A DNA stretch of 64,000 nt from CAYVBE01 sp964572825 (GTDB lineage Bacteria; Planctomycetota; Brocadiia; SM23-32). This document shows, piece after piece, positions 7,034 to 15,664 of this stretch. The position numbers and the translations under genes were made by a program. The number at the start of each line of letters is the position of its first letter. Positions within the stretch are counted from its first letter, which is position 1. The DNA lies in NCBI GenBank assembly GCA_964572825.1, contig CAZNGS010000016.1:1-64000 (forward strand). Direction: 5' to 3'. Under the pieces are notes generated by a model. That model had not been told where the DNA came from. It did not search any database and saw only the letters and a list, made by a program, of their open reading frames with translations.

Positions 7034-9142
7034 ATGGGTGTTGCAGAACTGAAAAACGGAGCGGTCGATCTGGATCGGCTGCGCAATATAGGCATCATGG
7101 CGCACATCGACGCCGGGAAGACCACGGTGGCGGAGCGCATCCTGTACTATACCGGTCGCACCCATCGCATGGGCAGCGTTGACGACGGCGACGCCATCAT
7201 GGACTGGATGGACCAGGAGCGGGAGCGCGGCATCACCATCGTCAGCGCGGCCACCACGACGCACTGGCGGGAGCACCGCATCAACTTGATCGACACTCCC
7301 GGCCACGTGGACTTCACCGTGGAGGTGGAGCGGTCCCTGCGGGTTCTGGACGGCGTGATCGCGCTGTTTTGCGGGGTCGGTGGCGTCGAGCCGCAGTCCG
7401 AGGTGGTGTGGCGACAGGCGGAGAAATACGACATCCCGGCCATCGCATTCGTCAACAAGATGGACCGGGTGGGTTCGGACTTCGAACGCGTTGTGGCGGA
7501 GATGGAGGAGCGGCTGGACGCCGAGCCGGTTCCGGTCGTGCTCCCCCTGTATGAGGACGAGCATTTCGTGGGGATTCTGGACCTGGTGGACGAGAAGGCC
7601 GTCTATTACAGTGACGAAACGCTGGGCGCCACCTACCACGAAGAGGCCGTCCCGGCGCACCTGGCCGAGTGGTTTGAGCGCTGGCGGCGCGTGCTGGTGG
7701 GGCGTGCCGGCGAGGCGGACGAGGAGGTCTTCGAGAGTTTCTGCATGGATGAGCCCGTTGCGCCGGCCGACCTGCGCCGGGCCATCCGCCGGGCCGCCCT
7801 TGCCGGCGACATCGTGCCCGTGCTGTGCGGGTCCGCCCTGAAGAACAAAGGCATCCAGCGTCTCATGGACGCCGTGGTGGACTACCTGCCCTCACCGACG
7901 GACCTGCCGCCGGTCATCGGATTCCGTGGGGGGGAAGAGGACGAGATGGTCGAGCACCGTCCCTCTGCGGACGGGAGATTGGCGGCGCTGGCCTTCAAGG
8001 TCGTCACCGACCGGCACATGGGGAAGATGACCTACGTGCGCGTCTACTCCGGCTCGCTGGAGGAGGGCACCTACGTTTACAACGCCACCCAGGACAAGCA
8101 ACAGCGTGTTTCCCGATTGATGCTCATGCACGCGGACCATGCGGAGAACCGGCAGAGGTTGGCCTGCGGCGAGATCGGCGTGGTCGTGGGCCTGTCGGAT
8201 ACCACCACCGGGGATACGCTCTCCGAGCCGGATGATCCCGTGGTCCTGGAGCCGATCGAGTTCCCGGCGCCCGTGGTTTCGGTCACCGTGGGGCTTGACT
8301 CCAGGGCGGAGAAGGAGAAGCTGGCCAACGCGCTGCGGCGACTCTCGGAGGAAGACCCCACCTTCGCGGTCAAGCACGACCCGGAGACGGACGAGACGGT
8401 CATCAGCGGGATGGGCGAGCTGCACCTGGAAGTGGTGATTGAGCGGCTCCGCCGCGAATTCGGCGTCGATGCCAACGTGGGCTCGCCTTCAGTCGCCTAT
8501 CGGGAGACCATAACGCGCCAGGCCCGCGTGGAGCACAAGCACGTCAAGCAGACGGGCGGACGGGGCCAGTACGCCCACCTGGAGTTCGTTCTGGAGCCGC
8601 TGGGGCCGGGCAAGGGGTTCGAGTTCATCAACGAGGTCCGGGGGGGCGCCGTGCCGAAGGAATACATACCGGCCGTCGAGCGGGGGGTGGTGGACGCCAT
8701 GGCGAAGGGCGTATACGCCGGATCGCCGGTGGTGGACGTGGCCGTCCGTGTGGTGGACGGTTCTTTCCACGAGGTGGATTCCTCCGAGATGGCGTTCCGC
8801 ACCTGTGCAAAGGCGGCGTTTCGCAAGGGGTTCAATCAGGCCGCGCCGCGACTGCTGGAACCGGTCTGCTCCATGAACATCGTGACACCCACGGAGTACA
8901 GCGGCCCCGTGGCGGCCAGCGTGTGCAGCCGTCGAGGTCGCATCCAGGGGACGGAGACGCGCTCCGGCAGCCAGGTCATTCACTGCATGATCCCCCTGGC
9001 GGAGACGTTCGGCTACGCCACCGAGCTGCGCGGAATCACCAGCGGCAGGGCGCACTTTGACCTGCGGTTCGAGCACTACGAGCCCGTGCCGGCCTCTTTG
9101 GCCGAGGAGATCGTGCGCCGCAGGCGCGAACAGGCCGAGTGA
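7034..9142 (+). CDS. fusA: Elongation factor G paralogue (translational GTPase)
   Basis: The 702-residue protein has the full EF-G layout: G1 AHIDAGKTT (23-31), switch I ERGITIVSAAT, G3 DTPGH, G4 NKMD, the beta-barrel domain II, and domains III-V ending in the LRGITSGRAHFDLRFEHY region. EF-G drives ribosomal translocation or, with RRF, ribosome recycling. The ATG at 7034 is chosen because homology starts at the DLDRLRNIGI segment; the upstream in-frame codons form the untranslated leader and look non-coding. Domain V reads VTPTEYSGPVAASVCSRRGRIQGTETR, divergent from the usual PEE..GDV..DL..RRG form. No rps or tuf genes are adjacent as in the str operon. Both points suggest a paralogue rather than the main translocase. 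Confidence 0.9.
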   Translation: MGVAELKNGAVDLDRLRNIGIMAHIDAGKTTVAERILYYTGRTHRMGSVDDGDAIMDWMDQERERGITIVSAATTTHWREHRINLIDTPGHVDFTVEVERSLRVLDGVIALFCGVGGVEPQSEVVWRQAEKYDIPAIAFVNKMDRVGSDFERVVAEMEERLDAEPVPVVLPLYEDEHFVGILDLVDEKAVYYSDETLGATYHEEAVPAHLAEWFERWRRVLVGRAGEADEEVFESFCMDEPVAPADLRRAIRRAALAGDIVPVLCGSALKNKGIQRLMDAVVDYLPSPTDLPPVIGFRGGEEDEMVEHRPSADGRLAALAFKVVTDRHMGKMTYVRVYSGSLEEGTYVYNATQDKQQRVSRLMLMHADHAENRQRLACGEIGVVVGLSDTTTGDTLSEPDDPVVLEPIEFPAPVVSVTVGLDSRAEKEKLANALRRLSEEDPTFAVKHDPETDETVISGMGELHLEVVIERLRREFGVDANVGSPSVAYRETITRQARVEHKHVKQTGGRGQYAHLEFVLEPLGPGKGFEFINEVRGGAVPKEYIPAVERGVVDAMAKGVYAGSPVVDVAVRVVDGSFHEVDSSEMAFRTCAKAAFRKGFNQAAPRLLEPVCSMNIVTPTEYSGPVAASVCSRRGRIQGTETRSGSQVIHCMIPLAETFGYATELRGITSGRAHFDLRFEHYEPVPASLAEEIVRRRREQAE

Positions 9143-9199
9143 GCCTGAGATAGGTTCGGACAGCGGCTCTGTGACGTTTAAACCGCGGCCGGGAAAGGT

Positions 9200-9205
9200 T
9201 ATAAT
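9200..9205 (+). promoter_or_regulatory. Candidate -10 element upstream of the Hsp20 gene
   Basis: A perfect TATAAT lies about 76 bases before the Hsp20 ATG, in the 139-base gap after the EF-G stop. The region 17 bases upstream (TTTAAA around 9177-9182) is a poor -35, so this may be a weak or activator-dependent promoter. No CIRCE-type or ROSE-type heat-shock element was recognised. Confidence 0.4.
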
Positions 9206-9281
9206 GTACGCGGCCTGAGTTGAGCTGTGTTCTGCGGCATTCGAGCGACTTGCAGGAACCGGGGAATCGGGAGGCATGGTC

Positions 9282-9719
9282 ATGGAACATACGGACACCT
9301 GGGAGCAGATGCGCAGGCAACTGGCGGACGTGGGGGAGGCGATTGACGGCGCCCTGGGCAGGATGCCCGGCATCCGCAGCATCGTGCGGGGGCATTACCC
9401 GCCCGTGAACGTGTACGACGCCGCGCAGGAAGTCATCGTCCGCGCGGAGGTCGCCGGGGTGGAGCGCGAAGACCTGGACGTGGGCCTTCTGCAGGGCGTG
9501 CTTGTCATCTCGGGGCGGCTGGAGCTGGGGCAGTATGAAGACTACGAGTGCCGCCAGTGTGAACGCTGCGGCGGAGAGTTCCGCCGCGAGGTGGTGCTGC
9601 CGGCCGGGGTGGACGAAGAGGGCGAGGTGTCCGCCTCGCTCACGGACGGGGTTCTGAGTGTTCGCCTCAGCAAGATCCGTCCCGCACAGGGCAGGACCAT
9701 CGACGTGGAGACGCAGTGA
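9282..9719 (+). CDS. Hsp20 family small heat-shock protein with Cys cluster
   Basis: The 145-residue protein is an ATP-independent holdase. The alpha-crystallin domain spans about residues 39-135: PVNVYDAAQEVIVRAEVAGV, a LDVGLLQGVLVISGRL strand pair, GEFRREVVLP and the terminal DGVLSVRL strand. The ATG at 9282 is preferred over 9276 because the GGGAGG then sits seven bases upstream. Three cysteines at C90, C93 and C96 (ECRQCERCGGEF) fall in the loop where most homologues have a short charged ER..GSF-type stretch. CX2CX2C could bind a metal or respond to oxidation; this is inference from spacing. A canonical C-terminal IXI motif is not obvious. Confidence 0.88.
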   Translation: MEHTDTWEQMRRQLADVGEAIDGALGRMPGIRSIVRGHYPPVNVYDAAQEVIVRAEVAGVEREDLDVGLLQGVLVISGRLELGQYEDYECRQCERCGGEFRREVVLPAGVDEEGEVSASLTDGVLSVRLSKIRPAQGRTIDVETQ

Positions 9720-9783
9720 CGGACCGGCTCCGGCAGCGGCCGGATCGGGTGTTTTCTCCAGCTGCACAGCAGAGAGGGAAACT

Positions 9784-10011
9784 GTGGTAAACGAAGAAGA
9801 GGTGGGACGCGTGATCGACGAGCTCCGGAGCTCCCTGCAGGCTCATGGAGGCGACATCAAGTTGATCGAGGTCGGCGAAGACGGCACCGTGAAGGTCGAG
9901 CTGCAGGGCGCCTGCAAGGGCTGCCCCATGGCCACGGTCACCATTCGCCAGGGCGTCGAGGCAAGGCTCAAAAAGGAAATCCCGGAGGTCAAAGAGGTCG
10001 TTGCGGTCTGA
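9784..10011 (+). CDS. NifU-like C-terminal domain Fe-S scaffold protein
   Basis: The 75-residue protein consists of a single NifU C-terminal (Nfu) domain: VIDELRSSLQAHGGDIKLIEV, then CKGCPMATVTIRQGVE with the cluster-binding C44 and C47, and a VKEVVAV end. Nfu domains hold a transient [4Fe-4S] cluster and deliver it to apo-proteins in the cytoplasm. The start is GTG at 9784, with GAGAGGGA upstream; the longer open frame begins inside the Hsp20 gene and is not family-like. The gene follows the heat-shock gene by 64 bases and may be cotranscribed with it. No other isc/suf genes are near. The Fe-S helicase at 29.8-32.6 kb is a conceivable client. Confidence 0.92.
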   Translation: MVNEEEVGRVIDELRSSLQAHGGDIKLIEVGEDGTVKVELQGACKGCPMATVTIRQGVEARLKKEIPEVKEVVAV

Positions 10012-10110
10012 GCCCGGTGACACCGACTGGCGCTCGGGTCTGACTATTCCGATATGGGGCGGCGGAGGTTCCGCTGCCCCTTGCTGCGTTGCGGGGGGGG
10101 GCAAGTCACC

Positions 10111-11847
10111 GTGAGAAGGCCGATTTCCATTTACTGCGACTGGGCACTCCACGATGAACCGGGCGACACCGTGCGACTGAGCGAAGAGTTGACCATGGGT
10201 GCCCTCGACGTTCTCGAACGCTGGCGGCGAGACCATGACGTCACCTTCGACTACTACCTTCTGGACTGTTTCTGGTTCGAGCAGCCCGGCGACTACACGA
10301 GTTTTGATCCGGATACCTGGCCCAACGGTTTCGAGCCGGCCCGTGGGCGCATGCAGGAATTGGGCCTCAAGCCGGGGCTCTGGCTGGATACCACCGGCGC
10401 GGCCGCTGCCGGCTGGCGTCCCTGGGAGGAGGGCGAGGACGAGCACGGCTACGCCCCCTGGGCGGAGAGCCTGAACGCACGCAACGGCTGGAGCCATTGC
10501 CTGTTCGACGGTCCCTACGCCGATGGCCTGCGACGGGCCATGCTCCACGCCTGCGAGGAATGGGGCGTGAGGCTGTTCAAGTTCGATTTCGCCGATTTCC
10601 TGGCGGTCACGCCGCGCCACCGCCACCTGTGCGCCGGGGAGGTCTACCGGCGGAACGTCGCGGCCTTCCGGGGAATATGCCGCGACGTTCGGGAGAGGCA
10701 CCCGGACCTGCTCATTCTGGCATACAATGGCTTCGCCTACGCGCCGGCATACCTCGGCAACACCACCGGCCGGGTCGTGCCCGGCATCGAGAGCCACTGG
10801 CTGGACGTCATTGACTACCTCTACAGCGGCGACCCGCGGCCGGCCGACGCGCCGTGCGGTTCCCTGCGGCGGGCTGTAGACGCCTACCAGGACCACATGG
10901 TCCGCAAGTTCCACCACAGCGGCATCCCGCTGGACCGCATCGACGATCACGGCTGCATGGTGGGCAACACCAACACCATCTACTACCTGGGCAAACGGGG
11001 CTGGCGCGGCGCCTGGGTCCGATCGCTGGCGCGCGGCGGCCGAAAGGCCCACTTCTACGGCGACGTGGGGCTGCTGGACGACGATGACGTGCGGTTCCTG
11101 AAGAAGGCCAGAGAGCTGTTCTTCGACCTGTTCCGAGGCGGTGCCATGACCCGGCCGGTGGGCGGCGTGCCCTGTCAGAGCCCCTGGCACGGTTTTCTGA
11201 CCGGGGACGGCGGGGATGGGCTGCTCACGCTGGTGAACATGCGGGCGGAGCCGACGGAGATCAACCTGAGTCGTCTGAAATCAGCAGAGGCCGCGGTGCT
11301 GTTTCACGACGAGGGCTACACGCCCGGAATCGACGTGAAGGACGACGACCTGTGCATTCGGCTGGCACCGGAGCAGATGGTCCTGATCGGGCTGGGCCGA
11401 AAGTCGGGAGAGGCATTCCGGCTCGGGAGAAACGTCGACGCCGACCCCGTTCCGTCGAACGGGCGGCCACTGGCTCTGGATTTTGAATCCGAAGACGAGG
11501 GCCTGACTTGTCGGACCTCCGGCCAGCTATTCGCAACGCGCGGGCGGGATGAATTCGACACGCTCCGTCTCTCGTTCCGGCTGCGGGAGAACCAGAACGC
11601 CCACCGTCAGCGAACGCGCGGCGGCAAGGCTATCTCGGATGTGCTTCGGATCGAGGTCGAGGCGGACGGTCAGTCCGTGTCTCCCCGCAGGCTCGTGCCG
11701 GACGTCGCCTGCTGGGCGGGCTGCTCCTGGGCAACCGGGCTTTATCCCCTGGAGCCGATTGCGGATGCCGACGAAGTGGCCATCCGGTTCAGCTGTGCCG
11801 AATCCGAGGTGGACGTGTTCGGCGACGCCTGGCTGCAGAAGAGGTGA
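10111..11847 (+). CDS. Alpha-galactosidase-like (clan-D) glycoside hydrolase
   Basis: The protein is 578 residues from the GTG at 10111, which has a G-rich ribosome site upstream; an ATG at 10054 would add 19 residues. The central TIM barrel shows LLDCFWFEQP, LKPGLWLDTTG and RLFKFDFADF. The last resembles the KWDxN nucleophile strand of GH27/GH36 enzymes, with the candidate Asp near residue 158. A beta-sandwich follows (about 375-578). No signal peptide is seen, so the enzyme is predicted cytoplasmic. The usual R..SC..GG...D acid/base segment of GH36 is not conserved, so substrate and even activity are uncertain. It converges on the PQQ/GH36 cluster that starts 26 bases downstream. Confidence 0.72.
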   Translation: MRRPISIYCDWALHDEPGDTVRLSEELTMGALDVLERWRRDHDVTFDYYLLDCFWFEQPGDYTSFDPDTWPNGFEPARGRMQELGLKPGLWLDTTGAAAAGWRPWEEGEDEHGYAPWAESLNARNGWSHCLFDGPYADGLRRAMLHACEEWGVRLFKFDFADFLAVTPRHRHLCAGEVYRRNVAAFRGICRDVRERHPDLLILAYNGFAYAPAYLGNTTGRVVPGIESHWLDVIDYLYSGDPRPADAPCGSLRRAVDAYQDHMVRKFHHSGIPLDRIDDHGCMVGNTNTIYYLGKRGWRGAWVRSLARGGRKAHFYGDVGLLDDDDVRFLKKARELFFDLFRGGAMTRPVGGVPCQSPWHGFLTGDGGDGLLTLVNMRAEPTEINLSRLKSAEAAVLFHDEGYTPGIDVKDDDLCIRLAPEQMVLIGLGRKSGEAFRLGRNVDADPVPSNGRPLALDFESEDEGLTCRTSGQLFATRGRDEFDTLRLSFRLRENQNAHRQRTRGGKAISDVLRIEVEADGQSVSPRRLVPDVACWAGCSWATGLYPLEPIADADEVAIRFSCAESEVDVFGDAWLQKR

Positions 11848-11873
11848 GAGGCTGTTCGCGATTCTGCACTCGG

Positions 11874-13571
11874 TTACCGGGTGCCTGACTGCGGTTCGGT
11901 GTCGTCCTTTGCCGGACGCGGTCCCTGATAGCCCGGGCCGACGTACGCGGTGAGAGTTCGGTTAGTCGGCACCAGCAGGAGTCCGTCGGTCACCCCGGGG
12001 GTCCGCGGTTCCGAACCCCGGACCCGGGTCCGACCAAGGACCTTTACTTCGGTGCCCGCTTTCAGCACCCAGTGATGCCGTTCCGTGGAGACGTAGATTC
12101 TTCCGTCCGCCACCAGGGGGTCGCAGTAGAAATCGTCTGCCTCCAGATCTTTCTCCCAGTGGCGATGCCCGGTTTCCGCGTCGTAGCATCGCAGTACTCC
12201 CGCGGTATCGATGAAGTAAAGCAGGCCGTCGGCGATCGCCACGGTGGCCAGGGAGCTCTTTACTTCTTCGTCGCGCCAGACGCACGCCGTCCCTGTAACG
12301 TCGCCGGTGCCGCCGGCGTCTATGCACCACAGGATTCCATCGGTAATGCCGTAATTGGGGTCGCGCCCCAGCGCGACGTACACACGGTTATCATGAAAAA
12401 CGGGGGTGGCGATGATGTTGACCTTGAGTTTCTCGGCAACGCGGGGTGCCGCACTCCTGCCCCGGTGGGTATATTCCAGCTCTCCATAGCCCTTCTCGCG
12501 GAACTCGGCCGGCACGCAGTCGAAGCGCCAGACCTCCTCCAGCGTTCGAACCTCGCCCGCGACCGAATGCTCCGTTTCGAGGGCGGCGTAGGCATGCAGC
12601 ACGCCGTAGCCGTCGCCGTAGAAGAGCAGTTTCCTTCCGCCGACCTGGCCCATCGAGGGCGAGCTCCACTGCCCGTGGTAAATGCCCGGGACGCGCACCT
12701 TATCCGTTGCGACGAGGGTCCCGGTGCGTTTGTTGAAGACCAGCATGTTGGGGCAACCCTTTCCCCTGGGGTGATCCTCGGGGATCTGGTCCCTGTCTTC
12801 GCCCCAGACGCTGAAGGTCCGCCCGTCGGCCTTGAGCATCCAGTGTTGGCTGTTGCTGGTGGGCAGGTAAACGAACGGGCCGTCCACCAGAGGGGTGCCG
12901 CTGTGGGCGTGTTGCCAGACCACGCCATGCTTTTCCAGGAATTCGTATTTCCAGAGGATGTCGCCGTATGTGGGCTTCAGTTCGGCCGGGAGTGGACCAT
13001 CGTAGGGCTCCCCCCTCAGCAGGTGGAAGCCGCGACACGCCATGTAGGCCGCCTCGTCCCTGAACGGTCCATCGTTGCCGTCCGCCTGCCCGTCCAGGTC
13101 AACGCAGACAAAGTTACCGAAGGGATCGACTACATAAGCCCGGTCGCCGTCAATGACGGGGGTGTCGCACAGTCCGTAGCGCCCGTAGCTGTGGTTGGTG
13201 CCCAGGCCGCGCAGAAGAAGCTCCCACCTGAGCTCGCCCGTCGACAGGTCCAGGCACATCAGGGCACTGCCGGACTGCTTTCGGTTGAGATGCTGCAATT
13301 CCTCGTGTAGAAGCGAGCGTTGCTGCGTGCCGACCAGCACAGAATCGCCCACCACGGTGGGGATGGCGAACTGCGCCCCGCCGCGAACCTTGAATTCCCA
13401 CAGCTTGTTCTGGTCCGACAACTCCTCCGGCAGACCTTCCGCAGGGGAGGCCGCGTTTCTGCCCGGGCGACCGGTCCATTGGGTCGCCGACGCCCGGCAC
13501 CGGCCGGGGCAAAGGCAGAGAAGGGCGGCGATCACCGCACATGCCGGTCCGAAAAGTCGCTTGACGTGCAT
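11874..13571 (-). CDS. Secreted PQQ-like beta-propeller protein
   Basis: The 565-residue protein has an N-terminal signal peptide (FGPACAVIAALLCLCPGRCRASA) and a repeated propeller pattern: VVGDSVLVGTQQ, CLDLSTGELRWELLL, DTPVIDGDRAYVVDPFG, VYVALGRDPNYG, LYFIDTAGVLRCYDAETGHRHWEKDL and DGRIYVSTERHHW. These A.D..TG...W blades are typical of PQQ-binding-like repeats. Such proteins may be BamB-like scaffolds, non-catalytic binding proteins or quinoprotein dehydrogenases; no calcium/PQQ catalytic Asp or vicinal Cys pair is evident, so a dehydrogenase role is not claimed. The gene lies 40 bases after the GH36 gene on the same strand and probably shares its transcript. Confidence 0.85.
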   Translation of the reverse strand: MHVKRLFGPACAVIAALLCLCPGRCRASATQWTGRPGRNAASPAEGLPEELSDQNKLWEFKVRGGAQFAIPTVVGDSVLVGTQQRSLLHEELQHLNRKQSGSALMCLDLSTGELRWELLLRGLGTNHSYGRYGLCDTPVIDGDRAYVVDPFGNFVCVDLDGQADGNDGPFRDEAAYMACRGFHLLRGEPYDGPLPAELKPTYGDILWKYEFLEKHGVVWQHAHSGTPLVDGPFVYLPTSNSQHWMLKADGRTFSVWGEDRDQIPEDHPRGKGCPNMLVFNKRTGTLVATDKVRVPGIYHGQWSSPSMGQVGGRKLLFYGDGYGVLHAYAALETEHSVAGEVRTLEEVWRFDCVPAEFREKGYGELEYTHRGRSAAPRVAEKLKVNIIATPVFHDNRVYVALGRDPNYGITDGILWCIDAGGTGDVTGTACVWRDEEVKSSLATVAIADGLLYFIDTAGVLRCYDAETGHRHWEKDLEADDFYCDPLVADGRIYVSTERHHWVLKAGTEVKVLGRTRVRGSEPRTPGVTDGLLLVPTNRTLTAYVGPGYQGPRPAKDDTEPQSGTR

Positions 13572-13611
13572 GATTATCTGGCCTTGGCTTCCCGGATGAA
13601 ACGCACTGGTA

Positions 13612-15657
13612 TCAGCGGGGCAGGTATTGAATCAAGGCGGCCCGTTCGTGCAGCGTCACCTCCACCTCTGCACCTTCTCGATGCGTCATCTGGGCCGAAC
13701 CGACCATGTTCCTGAACCGCGGTTTGGCGTGTGCGCCCACTCCCCCGAGCCGGATGTTCCTGGTGGTCTGGCTCGACGCCGGCAGCCGGAACAGGATCAG
13801 GATGCCCTCGCCCGTTTCGGGGTCGTGGAACTGCCAGCCGTCCCAGGCGTCTTTCGTTTCGGGCACGGGGAACAGCGCATAGTAATCGCCGGAGAGGAAA
13901 TGGCGGACTTCCTTGAACTGCGCCACGCACCCGGCGGCTTTCTCGATGTCGGGCTGCTTCCACAGGCAGAGGCCCTGCCCGAACGTCATGGTGCCTGCGA
14001 AGTGGCTCAGGTAGTTGTGGACGCCGAACGTCTCGTCGGCCCGGCGCACCTCTGCCGGTATGTAGAGCGAGCTCTGCACGAGGGCCGCGGGCAGAAATCG
14101 GTTTGCTCCACTCCTGTAATTGCGGACGATGTCGATGTCGGTGGGCTGCCCGAGCCCCTCGAAGGCCACATAATCGTTGATCCAGATGGAGTGGGACCTT
14201 CGGATCATGCCCAGGTCGATCACCATGCCGCCGTTGGCGCAGGATTCGATGCGGACCTCGGGGTGCGCACGCCGGAACTCGTCCAGGGCCGCATAGAGCC
14301 CCTGGTAGTAGCGCAGCTCCATAAGTCCCCGCCGGTTCTCCTCCTCCAGCGCGTTCCAGTAGAGGTCCCGCGGATAGGCGTTCATGTCGAGCCATATCCA
14401 TTCGGCGCCGTATTCCGACGCGAACCTGTCCATCAGTTCAAAGAGGTAGCGCTGCCCCTCCTGCCGCCCGAGATCGACGAGGTGGGAGTCCCAGAAATCC
14501 CTGCTCGAAAACGGCTGGCCCGGCTGCATCATCGATTCGTCGGGTGCAAGCAAGATGTCCCCGTGCTGCTCGAAGCTCTCGGCCCGGGGGTTGATGCGCG
14601 GGTCGAACCACAGACCGAGCTTCATCCCTTTCTCCTTGAGGTAGCGGGCGAATGGCTGGAACCCACCGGGCATTCTATCCGGGCTCGGCGTGTAATCCCC
14701 GAGGGTTTCGAACCATACCTGGTTCCGCTCGGACTCGTCGGCCACGCCCTCCGGGACCTCTCCATTGGGATAGGCCCGCGTGGGGCTCTGGTACCAGCCG
14801 CCGTTGAGCACGAAGACCTCCACTCCGACCCGGGCCGCTGCACCGGCTTCCGCCCGCAGGCCGGCCTCATCCTCGTAGGCTTCCATGCCGCCGAGGCCCT
14901 GGAAGACGACCGTGGGCCGGGGTTCCTCGTCGTCGACGCGTGGCACAAAAGCGTTTCGGAGAACCCGCCGCAGGGCGTTATGCCCGTCCGCCGCGGTTCC
15001 CCGGTAGGTTCCCATGGACACGGCGGGAAGCGTGATCTCCTCCCCCTGAAGCATCTGGAAGTCGAGGAAGGGCAGCCCGATCTGAATTCGGACGCTCTCG
15101 TTGCTCCTGGCGACCGACAGATCCCAGGTTCCCGACCATTCAGGTCCAAACCACATGCCGCTCTGCCCGGCGTGGAGAATCCAGATGGGCACCTGTGAGC
15201 TGGATGACTTTCCGCAGCCGTCCGAGCTCAGCGTGAAGGTCCGTCCGGGGTCCAGTTCGTGGACCCACGGCTTGAGCCCGTTGGGCGGGAACTGCATCCC
15301 GTTCCCGTAGTCCACAAATCCCCCGGTCAGGCCCCTGAGTTCGGCGGAAGTCCGCTCCTGCTGGACCTCCAGGTCCAGGATCTTGACATCATTGATGCTC
15401 CGGCTGAGACCGCGTGCTGCGAGGATACGCTGCCGGAGGGTCAGGATGCGGTTGTTGTGATCGTGCCGGCAGGTGAGCCAGACGGTCAGGGGCAGGTCGG
15501 CCAACTTGTACGCTACCACCAACGGGTCGCCCTTGGGCCGGCAGTGGCCCGGCGTATTCGCCATGGAGAAGTGGACGGTTCGGCCGCCCACTCGGAAGGA
15601 AAAGGGAGCACGCCTACCGTCGGCTATCTGTTCACGCAATGCTTCCAGGTCGATCAC
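13612..15657 (-). CDS. GH36-type alpha-galactosidase (melibiase family)
   Basis: The 681-residue protein has an N-terminal beta-sandwich, a TIM barrel and a short C-terminal sandwich, as in GH36. Key segments are FVLNGGWYQSPT, MKLGLWFDPRINPRAE, EWIWLDMNAYPRDLYWN with the nucleophile Asp near residue 422, and RIESCANGGMVIDLGMIRRSHSIWINDY, which contains the family's conserved SC.GG..D pattern and the acid/base Asp in the WxxD position. There is no signal peptide. GH36 enzymes release terminal alpha-galactose from oligosaccharides by a retaining mechanism. The start lies seven bases after the stop of the upstream heme/propeller gene, so the two are one transcription unit. Exact specificity cannot be read. 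Confidence 0.88.
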   Translation of the reverse strand: MIDLEALREQIADGRRAPFSFRVGGRTVHFSMANTPGHCRPKGDPLVVAYKLADLPLTVWLTCRHDHNNRILTLRQRILAARGLSRSINDVKILDLEVQQERTSAELRGLTGGFVDYGNGMQFPPNGLKPWVHELDPGRTFTLSSDGCGKSSSSQVPIWILHAGQSGMWFGPEWSGTWDLSVARSNESVRIQIGLPFLDFQMLQGEEITLPAVSMGTYRGTAADGHNALRRVLRNAFVPRVDDEEPRPTVVFQGLGGMEAYEDEAGLRAEAGAAARVGVEVFVLNGGWYQSPTRAYPNGEVPEGVADESERNQVWFETLGDYTPSPDRMPGGFQPFARYLKEKGMKLGLWFDPRINPRAESFEQHGDILLAPDESMMQPGQPFSSRDFWDSHLVDLGRQEGQRYLFELMDRFASEYGAEWIWLDMNAYPRDLYWNALEEENRRGLMELRYYQGLYAALDEFRRAHPEVRIESCANGGMVIDLGMIRRSHSIWINDYVAFEGLGQPTDIDIVRNYRSGANRFLPAALVQSSLYIPAEVRRADETFGVHNYLSHFAGTMTFGQGLCLWKQPDIEKAAGCVAQFKEVRHFLSGDYYALFPVPETKDAWDGWQFHDPETGEGILILFRLPASSQTTRNIRLGGVGAHAKPRFRNMVGSAQMTHREGAEVEVTLHERAALIQYLPR

Positions 15658-15664
15658 GATACCC

